DNA of 49,143 nt from Bryobacteraceae bacterium (GTDB taxonomy: Bacteria > Acidobacteriota > Terriglobia > Bryobacterales > Bryobacteraceae). Shown one piece after another: positions 15,969-24,266 of this stretch. Made by a program: the position numbers and the translations under genes. Within the stretch, counting starts at the first letter, position 1; the number at the start of each line of letters is the position of its first letter. The DNA lies in the NCBI GenBank assembly GCA_029975915.1, contig JARKOC010000312.1, positions 1 to 49,143 of the forward strand, given 5' to 3'. Below the pieces are notes generated by a model, which made no database searches, was not told where the DNA came from, and worked only from the letters and a program-made list of their open reading frames with translations.

Positions 15969-16631
15969 ATGCCAACTCTTCTCTACGACGTGATGCGAGT
16001 GCTTTTGCTGCTGACGGGACCTGCGGCGTTCATCTGCCTGCTAAACGCCGGCATCGCATTGCGCAAGGAGGGCGGCACGGTGTTCTGGATTGGAGGCGGA
16101 TTCTCGAAGTGGATGCTGTGGGCGGTGATCTTTCTTGGCCTGGAACCGACACTGACGTGGTTTCAGTTCCTCGGCATCCCGGTCTTTTTCCCTCCGGGGT
16201 TCGCCATTGGCACACCGTGGCTGGCAAACATCCAGCAGGGGATTTCGACCTTCGTGAACTCCTTCGTCGTAGCGAGAATCGCACCTGTCGCCGCGGCGTA
16301 CTTCGTCGTCAGGGCGGTGCTCGATACGGCATCCGGCGCCGGGCCGCTGCCCTCGCTACTCAGCGCCATGTTCCTGCTTGCCATCTCCAGCACCCATGCG
16401 CTGATCGATGCGTGGACCCCGGTTGGCAACCGCTTCTCCATCGCCCTGGGCCTGGAGACGATGTGGACCTATCTCGCGAGCCGCATCATGCCGATCGCGG
16501 CGGGACTCGCCATTTGTGGAGCGATCGTCCAGTTTGCGTTCAACCGCCCCGGCTATCTGCGGCTTATTGCTTGCGCCGCCGGCTTCCTGACGGCCAGCGC
16601 GCTTTGGATTCTCATCAACCGGATGATGTGA
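15969..16631 (+). CDS. membrane protein of about three pilin-like hairpins
   Basis: 220 residues, almost wholly hydrophobic, with AAAGGGA before the start. I read three hairpin units, about 10-66, 97-149 and 167-220. The last two share the wording ARIAPVAAA / SRIMPIAAGLA with the neighbouring pilin's NVIAPVGAGLA, and each ends in a helix like LLAISSTHALIDAW / FLTASALWILINRM. The first unit is more diverged. It has no obvious signal peptide. It may be a fused pilin-like or channel-base protein. No named family is recognised. It lies between two pilin-like genes in the same direction. Confidence 0.7.
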   Translation: MPTLLYDVMRVLLLLTGPAAFICLLNAGIALRKEGGTVFWIGGGFSKWMLWAVIFLGLEPTLTWFQFLGIPVFFPPGFAIGTPWLANIQQGISTFVNSFVVARIAPVAAAYFVVRAVLDTASGAGPLPSLLSAMFLLAISSTHALIDAWTPVGNRFSIALGLETMWTYLASRIMPIAAGLAICGAIVQFAFNRPGYLRLIACAAGFLTASALWILINRMM

Positions 16632-16646
16632 CGCACGAGAGGCCTC

Positions 16647-17102
16647 ATGGATTTCCTGACCGGGCTCACCAACCTGACGAACTGGTTCGGCAACGTGATC
16701 ATGCCGACGCTCGCGGGCCTGTTCTTCGTTGTCTCGGTCCTTCGGTTTTCACGGGGAGGTTCCCACCAGTACTCGATGTATGCAGGCTTCGCGGCACTGA
16801 TGGTGTCCGGCCTCCTGAGAGCGATCGAGCGGTTCGCACTTCAACGCGCTTGGAACGACCCTGACGCAATCTGGATCACGCTGCTGGGCTTGGTGAACTG
16901 GTCCGCCAATGTCTTTCTTCCCCTCTACGGCGTGCTTCAGGTCGTCATCGGGGTCATGCATTTCGGCGGCATGGGCTTTCGGATCTATCCTGGCGCGCCG
17001 TGGGCGAGGCACATCCTCTCAGCCATGATCTGCTTCGGGCTGTCTGGGGTTCTACGGTTGGCTGAGTTCTTCATTGCACAAGGAACGGGAGGCGTGAGTT
17101 GA
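16647..17102 (+). CDS. membrane protein of two fused VirB2-like pilin hairpins
   Basis: 151 residues. Two hairpins (8-66 and 80-151) each begin like the pilin at 15535: LTNWFGNVIMP and LVNWSANVFLP beside LVNWIGNVIAP. The second ends RLAEFFIAQGTGGVS, nearly the same as the pilin's RLLEFWINQGGGGVS. So the protein looks like a tandem duplication of the mature pilin without its signal peptide. It could be an alternative or tip subunit, or a channel part. The gene ends 4 bases before the VirB3-like start. Confidence 0.72.
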   Translation: MDFLTGLTNLTNWFGNVIMPTLAGLFFVVSVLRFSRGGSHQYSMYAGFAALMVSGLLRAIERFALQRAWNDPDAIWITLLGLVNWSANVFLPLYGVLQVVIGVMHFGGMGFRIYPGAPWARHILSAMICFGLSGVLRLAEFFIAQGTGGVS

Positions 17103-17106
17103 GGCT

Positions 17107-17433
17107 ATGGCGATCGAAGTGACGCCTGTTCATCGGAACCTCCACCAAAGGGTGACGTTCTTCTACCTCGAGTTCGAGGATCTGTTCCTCGTGATCGGAT
17201 TGGCCGCCGTCATGAACATTTTCGGCCGGTTCCTGAACCGGGAGCTGTACGGAGTCCCTCTGGGGATCATTCTGCAGTACGTGGTGCCTTTGATTGCGGT
17301 GCCCGTGCTGATGCTCTTCAAGTACGGTAAGCCCCGCGGCTATTTGCGCGATCTCCTGGTGTGGCACGCGAAGCCGCACATCTACTGTGGACTCGAACCC
17401 GACCGGGAGTTCACTTCCGAATTCTTGCGCTAG
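17107..17433 (+). CDS. VirB3/TrbD-like inner-membrane protein
   Basis: 108 residues: a short cytoplasmic N-terminus (VHRNLHQRVTFFYLEFEDLFLVIG), two membrane helices (about 25-45 and 55-80), and a polar C-terminus ending GLEPDREFTSEFLR. Length, two-helix layout and place directly before the VirB4 ATPase match VirB3/TrbD, which recruits VirB4 to the membrane. The GxPRGYLRDLL stretch after the second helix is typical of such proteins in Gram-negative systems. Sequence similarity alone would be weak; context carries the call. Confidence 0.65.
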   Translation: MAIEVTPVHRNLHQRVTFFYLEFEDLFLVIGLAAVMNIFGRFLNRELYGVPLGIILQYVVPLIAVPVLMLFKYGKPRGYLRDLLVWHAKPHIYCGLEPDREFTSEFLR

Positions 17434-17442
17434 GAGGGTTGA

Positions 17443-20130
17443 ATGCCGATTACAGCAGCCAAGCATGAAGAAGCGCTCCGGCAACCGGCGCTCTGTGAGC
17501 TACTACCGGTGCGCGAGTATCTGGACGGGGTGATGGTGCAGGTGGACGGGAGTCTGGTCGCCGGTTATGAGTTGACCGGGATCAACGGCTACTACCACGA
17601 CGACGGGATGCGGAACCGCTCAAAGCACGCGCTCGAAGCGCTCATCCGGTCTCTGCCGGAGCGGTCGATGCGCCTTCAGATGAGATTCGAGATCTGCGAA
17701 GGGATCGGAGATGCTCGATCCGCCTACCCGCAACTAAACCGGAATGAGAACGCTGTGCTCCAAACGATCGATCGAGAGCGGATGGAGCGCTGGGACTCGA
17801 ACGAACGTCGCGGGCACTATCTCCGCCACCTTCTCCATGCCTACTTCGTGTGGAATCCTCGAATCCATCACGAACTGGCCGAGCGCCTGCAAGGCAAGAA
17901 GCGCGGTTTGTTCAGCCTGTCCGTCGAGAAGTGTGTCGAACGTGCACGTCGCGAGCACGAGGATCTGCTGTCGGAGTTCGGCAGCCTGCTGGCTGGCGTC
18001 GAGCAGACGCTCGTATCCACCGGCATGGGCGTTCGCAGGATGTCCGATGACGAGATGTTCCTGGAAGCCAAGCGCACCCTCAACCCCGCAGCCGAGGACC
18101 GGAGTCCCATGCGTCGCGCCGACTATGCACTCCACTATCGAAGCGCCCGGAGCCAGGTCACCAACACCAGCATCGAGGACGAACAGGAGAACTTCATCCA
18201 GGTCGGCGGACTCCTCTACACGCTGGTGAGCCTGAAGGATCTCCCGGACGGTACGTTTTCCGGGATCTTGCGCGAGTTGATGGTGCTCGACTTCCCCATC
18301 ATCGTCAGCGCCGAGGTGACAATCCCCGACCAGACGAAGATCCTCGAACACTTCAAGGGCCGTCTCCGGCGCATGCAGGCCGCCCAGCGCGATTCGAACG
18401 GCGGGTTCAAGATTAACGTCGAAGCGCAAGTTGCGCAAAACCAGCTCCAGGAGGTTCTGCAGGCTGTCATCTCTTCCTCTCTCAAGGTCTGCAATTACTC
18501 GCTCGTGATCGCCGTTCGGACGTCGAGGCCCATCGTGAGCAGAACGGATGTAGACGAAGCCCAGCGAACGCTCAACGATCGCCGGCAGCGAGTCATCCAT
18601 GCCGTGACCCGGATGAATGGAGCGCGGGCCATCCCAGAGTCACTCGCCCAGCGGCGGTTGCTCATAGGGACGTTGCCGGGCATGGCGCAGGAGAACAAAC
18701 GGGATCTCAGTTGCCTAACCCTCCATGCGGCTGACCTGCTTCCAATTGAGACACCGTGGCAGGGCACGCCGCAGTCGCCGCTCATGCTGCTCGAAACTCC
18801 ATACCGGCAACTGATTCCTTTCTCACCCTACGACCCCGCTGTCGGCGACGCCAACATGCTGTTCATGGCGAAGTCTGGCGGTGGAAAGACTTTCATGGCG
18901 CAGATGTTTCTGCTCATGATGGCACGCGCCAATCCGCTGATCTCGATCGTGGAAAGAGGCGACTCGTACCGGCCGTTGGTGGAAGTGATGGGTGGCCGGG
19001 TGATCGAGGTCGACCTCGAGGGGACGGAAACGCTGAACCCCTGGGATCTCCCGCCTGGCGCCCTTCAGCCAACGAAGGACAAGATCGCTTTTCTGAAGAA
19101 CCTGACCCGGCACATGATCGGCGACTTGGGGCAATCCGACACGTCCATCCTCGACAACATCCTCTCGGAGGCGATCGCCAGGGTCTACAAGCGGGCGGCG
19201 GTCCGGGTGGACAACAAGACGCCCACATACACGGACCTTCGAAACGAGCTCTCCACATGGACCGACGAGGAACGGATTGAGCACATCCGCGAACTGGCGC
19301 TGCTCGCTTCAGTCGCGCTCCGCCAGTGGACGGGCGAGAAGGGCGTCTACTCGAAGCTCTTTGACCGGCACACGACGATCCGCACTGATGCGAACTGGCT
19401 GTTCTTCAACATCGAGGGCTTGAGTTCTGACCCTCGGCTTGAAACCGCGATGAGCATGTTGATCGCCCAGGCTATGTCGGAGCGAGCCTCCGGGAGGTCA
19501 GGGCAGCCGTCCATCACAGTTCTGGATGAGTGCTGGTCCTTGCTCGAGTCGCCGGTCCTGGCCGACTGCGTGGTCCAACTCTTCCGGACGGCCAGGAAGC
19601 GAGGTGCGAGCGTTTGGGGGATCTCGCAGACGCTGGAAGACTTCGTTGGCACCAAACAGCGGCCGAAGGAGCACGGCGCCGGAATCCTGCGGAACACGTC
19701 GGTCAAGGTCATCGGCCAGCAACCGGGCGACGTGAGCCCTCTGGTTGAGCATCTGGCGTTGAACGAGGTCGCGCTGGGCGAAATCAAGCGATTCGCGGCG
19801 CCGCGCAAGGGGCGTAGCGCTGAAGTCCTGCTGGTGCTCGGCGAGAAGTCGGAAACCACGCAGACGATTCGGCTCGTGCCTACGCCCATCGACTACTGGA
19901 TCGCCACAACCTATCCGAGAGAACGGGCCTATCGTGCCTACGTCTTGAGTCTTGACCGGAATCGGCACCGCAGCCTGATCGAGATCTATCGTGAGTTGGG
20001 CGAGCGCTTTCCCAACGGCCTAGCCGATGTCGAGGCACTGCCAGAGGAGCTTTCAGGCAGCGTTCAGATGGCCGCAGCCCCCAAACGACGGCTGACGGGC
20101 CTTCCGGCAACTGGAGGGGAGCATGCTTGA
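17443..20130 (+). CDS. virB4: VirB4/TrbE conjugation ATPase
   Basis: 895 residues, AGGAGG before the ATG. The N-terminal half is the VirB4 membrane-associated domain. The C-terminal RecA-like motor has Walker A AKSGGGKTFM (about 474-483), ERGDSYRPLVEVMGGRVIEVDLEG, Walker B ITVLDECWSLL (about 691) and motif III-like RKRGASVWGISQTLEDF. VirB4 energises pilus building and substrate transfer and is the signature ATPase of type IV secretion. Here it is full length with all key residues. Its end overlaps the first VirB5-like gene by 8 bases. Confidence 0.95.
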   Translation: MPITAAKHEEALRQPALCELLPVREYLDGVMVQVDGSLVAGYELTGINGYYHDDGMRNRSKHALEALIRSLPERSMRLQMRFEICEGIGDARSAYPQLNRNENAVLQTIDRERMERWDSNERRGHYLRHLLHAYFVWNPRIHHELAERLQGKKRGLFSLSVEKCVERARREHEDLLSEFGSLLAGVEQTLVSTGMGVRRMSDDEMFLEAKRTLNPAAEDRSPMRRADYALHYRSARSQVTNTSIEDEQENFIQVGGLLYTLVSLKDLPDGTFSGILRELMVLDFPIIVSAEVTIPDQTKILEHFKGRLRRMQAAQRDSNGGFKINVEAQVAQNQLQEVLQAVISSSLKVCNYSLVIAVRTSRPIVSRTDVDEAQRTLNDRRQRVIHAVTRMNGARAIPESLAQRRLLIGTLPGMAQENKRDLSCLTLHAADLLPIETPWQGTPQSPLMLLETPYRQLIPFSPYDPAVGDANMLFMAKSGGGKTFMAQMFLLMMARANPLISIVERGDSYRPLVEVMGGRVIEVDLEGTETLNPWDLPPGALQPTKDKIAFLKNLTRHMIGDLGQSDTSILDNILSEAIARVYKRAAVRVDNKTPTYTDLRNELSTWTDEERIEHIRELALLASVALRQWTGEKGVYSKLFDRHTTIRTDANWLFFNIEGLSSDPRLETAMSMLIAQAMSERASGRSGQPSITVLDECWSLLESPVLADCVVQLFRTARKRGASVWGISQTLEDFVGTKQRPKEHGAGILRNTSVKVIGQQPGDVSPLVEHLALNEVALGEIKRFAAPRKGRSAEVLLVLGEKSETTQTIRLVPTPIDYWIATTYPRERAYRAYVLSLDRNRHRSLIEIYRELGERFPNGLADVEALPEELSGSVQMAAAPKRRLTGLPATGGEHA

Positions 20131-20947
20131 CTGGCAACATCTCACGAAACTCCTCGCTGTCAGCTTGGCCCTGATCCTGGCGCTGGCAATTGTCGCGCCT
20201 CAACCGGCTCATGCGCAGTTCAGCCTTGGCGGGATCACCGGGGCGTTCAACCTGGTGAATCAGGTTGCGAATAACATCCTCAGCTTCATCAACAACACGA
20301 TGCGACCGTTGCTGGAGGGTGTCCAGTCTGCGGCTCAGGCGCTCCAGGGCTTCCTCAATCAACTACGCAACCTCTGGGAACAGGTCGTCTGGCCGCTGTC
20401 GGAGATCAACCGCGCCCGCAATCTGGCCGCGAACCTGATCGCGGCGTTTCGCGGCCTCCTCAATAGCCTATACGCGATTAGCGTCAACAGCGCACAGCTG
20501 CCGAACCCGAGCCGCCTGGAGGCAGTGATGCGGAATCGCCAGGTCGGGGATCACGCGCAACTTGTTGCGGAATTCCAGCAGACCTTTGGCTCACTCCCGG
20601 CCCCTGCGGAGGTTCATCCCGAGGAACGCAACCTGATCGACGTAGACGACGCCCTGGCGATCGATCAACTCATGACTCTGAAGATGGGTGACGCGTCGGC
20701 GGACAACACACTACGAGCGGCGGAGGCAATTGAAGAGGAGGCCACGCGGATGGCGCCCGGCAGCGCTGCCATGTCAGCGGCTGCCGCTCACATCGCCGCG
20801 GTTCAGAGCCAGGCACACATCCAGAAGATGCTCGCCGGGCAACTCAGGCAGGAGGCGGCGCGGCTCGCCCACGACACGATGACGTTGAAGCGCGGCGCCA
20901 ACTTCACGCGGGAATCACGGACAAGGGTCTCGGAGCTGAACAAATAG
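20123..20947 (+). CDS. secreted VirB5/TrbJ-like protein, first of a pair
   Basis: 274 residues. Signal peptide to about 33, ending PAHAQF. The mature protein is mostly helical: a hydrophobic segment with LVNQVANNILSFINNTMRPLL, then long amphipathic helices, ending RESRTRVSELNK. Helical exported proteins after VirB4 are usually VirB5/TrbJ, minor pilus components at the tip. It is a paralogue of the next gene: both share the PQPA(H/N)AQF signal end, (L)PNPxxLExV, EAHP/EVHP..R.LID and the closing FTRE(S/T)R..(V/L)(S/T)ELNK. Confidence 0.65.
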   Translation: MLDWQHLTKLLAVSLALILALAIVAPQPAHAQFSLGGITGAFNLVNQVANNILSFINNTMRPLLEGVQSAAQALQGFLNQLRNLWEQVVWPLSEINRARNLAANLIAAFRGLLNSLYAISVNSAQLPNPSRLEAVMRNRQVGDHAQLVAEFQQTFGSLPAPAEVHPEERNLIDVDDALAIDQLMTLKMGDASADNTLRAAEAIEEEATRMAPGSAAMSAAAAHIAAVQSQAHIQKMLAGQLRQEAARLAHDTMTLKRGANFTRESRTRVSELNK

Positions 20948-20955
20948 GAGGAAAG

Positions 20956-21804
20956 ATGCCGGCACTATCTCAACTCTGGAGCATCCTCGTTCGCAACCGG
21001 ACACGGCTGATCGCGCTTCTCTTGATCGTCTCGTTCTTCGCGCCTCAGCCGGCCAACGCGCAATTCGGCTTTCTTCTCGGCTTGATCAACATCGTCACCA
21101 GTGGCATGAACACACTGAACAACGTCATGACGAGCGTCAACAACGCACTCCGCAACGTGATCGGACCAATCCTGCAACAGATCAACTCGATCATGACAGC
21201 GGCGCAACAGATCATGGGCGCAATCTTTGACTTCCAACGAAACGTGATCTACCCGCAGCAGGCGATTGACCGGGCGCGTGCGCTGGTTGGGCAGGTTCAG
21301 GGCATCTACGCGGCCATTCGCGGGATATGGAATGTCATCGTTCGAAGCGCCACGCTGCCGAACCCGCGACAGCTCGAATCCGTGCTTCTCTCCAGGGACG
21401 CCGGGCAGATCGGATCCGTCGGCGGGAACTTCTCCGCCGTCTACACGCCGCTTCCCGCTGCCACCGAGGCCCATCCCGCACAGCGCGACTTGATCGATAG
21501 TTCGGACGCCGCCGCGCAGGCCGCCATGAAGCGTGCCATCGCAATCGACGCCATCGCCGATCAGGAACTCGCCGCTGCCGAGCAGATGATGACCGCCCTG
21601 CAATCCACGGCTCCCGGAACGGCCGAGATGATCGGCGCGCAAGCGGGCGCGTGGCTTGTACGTTCAAACGCCTACACCCAACAGGCGCTGGCGGAGTTGA
21701 TGCGGATCCGGACGATCGAACTGGCCGCGCAAAGCGCCCGAATGAAGGAGTCGGCGCGATTCACGCGCGAAACCCGGAACAAGCTCACCGAGCTGAACAA
21801 GTAG
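20956..21804 (+). CDS. secreted VirB5/TrbJ-like protein, second of a pair
   Basis: 282 residues, starting 8 bases after its paralogue with AGGAGG before the ATG. Signal peptide to about residue 36 (ends PANAQF). The mature part has Asn-rich amphipathic helices (IVTSGMNTLNNVMTSVNNALRNVIG), then the shared (L)PNPRQLESV block and an Ala-rich helical end closing TRETRNKLTELNK. Same likely role as its twin. The two have diverged through most of their length but keep the ends, so the duplication is old and both copies are probably used. Confidence 0.65.
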   Translation: MPALSQLWSILVRNRTRLIALLLIVSFFAPQPANAQFGFLLGLINIVTSGMNTLNNVMTSVNNALRNVIGPILQQINSIMTAAQQIMGAIFDFQRNVIYPQQAIDRARALVGQVQGIYAAIRGIWNVIVRSATLPNPRQLESVLLSRDAGQIGSVGGNFSAVYTPLPAATEAHPAQRDLIDSSDAAAQAAMKRAIAIDAIADQELAAAEQMMTALQSTAPGTAEMIGAQAGAWLVRSNAYTQQALAELMRIRTIELAAQSARMKESARFTRETRNKLTELNK

Positions 21805-21816
21805 GAGGTCAAGGCA

Positions 21817-23013
21817 GTGTTTCTGTTTGAGCAGATGTTCATTACGGCCCTGGACGGGATCAACTCGGCTGGCCTGATGAGCACCATCCTCACCGTGGCC
21901 TACGGGATCCTCCTGGCTTCGCTCCTTTACTCGGCCTACGAGGCGTGGGTTCGTGGGGGAGATGTCCGCGCACTCGGGGTTTCGGCTGTGAAGTACCTGG
22001 CGCTGGGACTCCTGTTCTTGAATGGTGGAACTGTCTACGACTCCGTGTTTCGTGGAGTTGTCGGAGCATTCAACCAGATGGCGCACGCGATGGCTGGCGT
22101 GGGACCGACCGACGTTTTCGCGGCGTGGCTGACTGAGATTCGGAACACTGCGATCAATTCGACAACCTTGCTGAATCTCGTGACTGGAGCGATTTCGGGC
22201 TTACTCAGCGCGGTTCTGCTGCTGGTCGCAATGATTCTGTATCCGGTGTCCTACACGGTCTTCGCGGTGTTGTATTCCCTGTTTGGCACGATCATGTACG
22301 TCACCGGTCCTCTGGTCCTATCCGTATTGCCGACGATGGGGCTCGGGAACCTCGCTCGGCGCTATGCCGTGAATGTCTTCATCTTCGCGACATGGGGATT
22401 GTTGTACGGCATCTTCTGCCGGTTGGCCATGGCGCTGAACATCCACAGCATGGCGGCGATCACAGGCGCGGGGAGCTTTGGGGGCGCACTCCAAGGAGCA
22501 ACGGCGGAAGTGCTGCTCGCCGCAGCGAGCATCCTGTTCTCCGTTTGCATCCTGCTGATTCCCTTCTTGGCCAAGCGGATCGTTGAGGGCGACCTGGGCT
22601 CGACTATGTTGACGGTTCTCGGGACAGCCGCGGCGATGGCGCAGGCGGCTGTGGCGACTGCATCAGGTGCGACGGAAGGGTTCGGCCGTACCGCGACTTC
22701 CGGTGGTGGAGCGGAGAGCGCGGGAATGGGTAGTGCGGTGCCCAACGGCGCGCCACCAGCACCGCCGCCCCCCGCCGGCGCGGGACAAGCCGTGGGTGTC
22801 AACACATCGCCTCAAACTGGCGCTCCATCGGGTCCACAGGGATCAACGGGATCGATCGGCCAGCACCGTCCGGTGAACATCCCCCATGCCATTGGGTGGC
22901 TGGCCGGCGCTGCGGCAGCGCTTGGCGTACAAGGTGGCCAGCGAGTAGTCCAGGCAGGTCGAGGGCTCGCGGCAAGAGCGGTGGCTCCCACTCGGAATTC
23001 AGATTCAGCCTAA
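21817..23013 (+). CDS. VirB6/TrbL-like polytopic membrane protein
   Basis: 398 residues from a GTG with AGGAGG 8 bases before it. Five or six membrane helices (about 20-270) include SALLLVAMILYPVSYTVFAVLYSLFGTIMYVTGPLVL and LLAAASILFSVCILLIPFLAKRIVEG. A Pro/Gly/Ala-rich soluble tail (about 290-398) follows, as in TrbL. VirB6/TrbL forms part of the inner-membrane channel through which DNA passes. The gene follows the VirB5-like pair by 12 bases, the order seen in trb clusters. Confidence 0.8.
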   Translation: MFLFEQMFITALDGINSAGLMSTILTVAYGILLASLLYSAYEAWVRGGDVRALGVSAVKYLALGLLFLNGGTVYDSVFRGVVGAFNQMAHAMAGVGPTDVFAAWLTEIRNTAINSTTLLNLVTGAISGLLSAVLLLVAMILYPVSYTVFAVLYSLFGTIMYVTGPLVLSVLPTMGLGNLARRYAVNVFIFATWGLLYGIFCRLAMALNIHSMAAITGAGSFGGALQGATAEVLLAAASILFSVCILLIPFLAKRIVEGDLGSTMLTVLGTAAAMAQAAVATASGATEGFGRTATSGGGAESAGMGSAVPNGAPPAPPPPAGAGQAVGVNTSPQTGAPSGPQGSTGSIGQHRPVNIPHAIGWLAGAAAALGVQGGQRVVQAGRGLAARAVAPTRNSDSA

Positions 23014-23025
23014 AGGAGGCAACAG

Positions 23026-23793
23026 GTGATGTTTAGCCTTCAACGCAAGGATCGATCGACGCTGCCGGTGAAGCAGCAGATCTCCAAGTACTACGAGATG
23101 GACGGCGCCCTACGCGCCTACGCCAACCGCATGGCCGTGCTCGGCCTAACCTGCGGGCTGTTGGCGATTCTCGCTCTTGGACTCTTCGCCTACGTGCGAC
23201 TGCAACCGCCGGTGGTGATTCGGGTTGACGGAGCCGGAGAGGCGACGGTTGTTGGGGGAACCGCCCTGCACGTTCGGTCTCCGCTTGTGCCATCCGTCCA
23301 GGCCGAGAGCGCGTCCTCCTCCGACACCGGACCTGCCCCGACAGACGTGGAGGGCCGCGCCATCGTGAGGAGATTCCTCAACGACTACCTGACCTACACA
23401 CCGGCGAACGTCGAACGCCAGTATGCCGACGCTTTGAACCTGATGACCGCCAATCTCCGCACGTTCACGATGAACAAATTCCGGGAGGACGACACTCTGG
23501 GTAAGATCAAGTCGGAGTCGATCACCTCGAGCATCAAGATCCGGTCCATCGAACCAGTTGCAGGAATGCCCTGGGTCTACCAGGTCTTCGCTGCCAAGGA
23601 GATTCATCGGGTCACCGCACAGCGCATCGAGCAGACGGAAAAGATGGTCTGCCGATATCAGGTCCGTCTCGTCTATTCCGGCCGCTCGCAGCAACATCCG
23701 TCTGGCCTGCTCGTCGGCGAGTTCTGGGAGCAGCAGATGGTTGGCGACCGAGACATTGGACTTGATCAAAAAAGCACGTTGCTGCCTCGATAG
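23026..23793 (+). CDS. VirB8/TrbF-like inner-membrane protein
   Basis: 255 residues from GTG 23026 (an ATG lies one codon on); GGAGG precedes both. A short cytoplasmic N-terminus with SKYYEMDGALRAYANR, a single membrane helix (about 36-58), then a periplasmic domain of the VirB8/NTF2-like type: RAIVRRFLNDYLTYTPANVERQYADALNLMT, a central TSSIKIRSIEP strand, and YQVRLVYSGRSQQHPSGLLVGEFWEQ. VirB8 assembles the channel between VirB6 and VirB10. It is the last clear gene of the conjugation row. Confidence 0.8.
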   Translation: MMFSLQRKDRSTLPVKQQISKYYEMDGALRAYANRMAVLGLTCGLLAILALGLFAYVRLQPPVVIRVDGAGEATVVGGTALHVRSPLVPSVQAESASSSDTGPAPTDVEGRAIVRRFLNDYLTYTPANVERQYADALNLMTANLRTFTMNKFREDDTLGKIKSESITSSIKIRSIEPVAGMPWVYQVFAAKEIHRVTAQRIEQTEKMVCRYQVRLVYSGRSQQHPSGLLVGEFWEQQMVGDRDIGLDQKSTLLPR

Positions 23794-23851
23794 TGAGGGC
23801 CTGAGGTGAAGTCGGGTCTGGCGCCGATGGTCACACGGGCGCTGACCAGTA

Positions 23852-23910
23852 CGCTACGCACGCTACGCAGTCTGCACTTGACACCCCGCCTGTACGCAGT
23901 GTAAGCTGAC
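23852..23910 (+). promoter_or_regulatory. capH promoter with overlapping operator sites
   Basis: TTGACA (23878-23883), 16 bases, then TGTAAG (23900-23905) form the promoter, with a start near 23912 just before the capH ATG. The 20-base site TGTACGCAGTGTAAGCTGAC (23891-23910) covers the -10 and recurs at 24990-25009. Upstream, CGCTACGCA is repeated in tandem (23852-23860, 23861-23869), and TACGCAGTCTGCA there resembles half of the site. The arrangement suits autorepression by CapH. Confidence 0.6.
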
Positions 23911-23917
23911 AGTGACT

Positions 23918-24265
23918 ATGGAAACATTGGGCAGTCGCATTCGTTCGCTTCGCGACCAGCACGACTTGTCCTTGCGGGAGTTCGCTCGAAAGCTGGAGGG
24001 CGTGACCGCTGCCCATATTTCGGATATTGAGAATGGTCGACGAAATCCTTCGCCGGAGCTGCTTCACAAGATGGCGAAGGCCCTCGTGGTGCCAGTTGAA
24101 GAGCTTGAGAAACTCGGAACCGGCCTTCCGCTTGAAGAACTTCGCGACGCTGTCCGTCGGGAACCTGCGTTGGGTTTCGCCCTGCGCAGAGTCGCGGAGG
24201 AGGGTATCAGTGCGGAGGAACTCCTAAAGCTCACCCGAGATCGCAAAGGCGGAACCAGCAAGTAG
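23918..24265 (+). CDS. capH: CBASS transcription repressor CapH (XRE family)
   Basis: 115 residues from the ATG at 23918 (GTG 23912 also possible). An XRE helix-turn-helix fills residues 5-60 (SLREFARKLEGVTAAHISDIENGRRNPSPELL), followed by a helical C-terminal part (about 70-110, LGFALRRVAEEGISAEELLKL). In described CBASS loci CapH represses the operon and is cleaved by its partner CapP when single-stranded DNA signals damage. Here the metallopeptidase gene follows after one base and the CBASS genes after that. Twin operator sites before capH and before the effector gene support autoregulation plus control of the operon. Confidence 0.8.
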   Translation: METLGSRIRSLRDQHDLSLREFARKLEGVTAAHISDIENGRRNPSPELLHKMAKALVVPVEELEKLGTGLPLEELRDAVRREPALGFALRRVAEEGISAEELLKLTRDRKGGTSK

Positions 24266-24266
24266 C

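Noticed and set aside
17734..18600. A 288-residue minus-strand frame inside the VirB4 gene
   Set aside because: Antisense shadow of a strongly supported gene.
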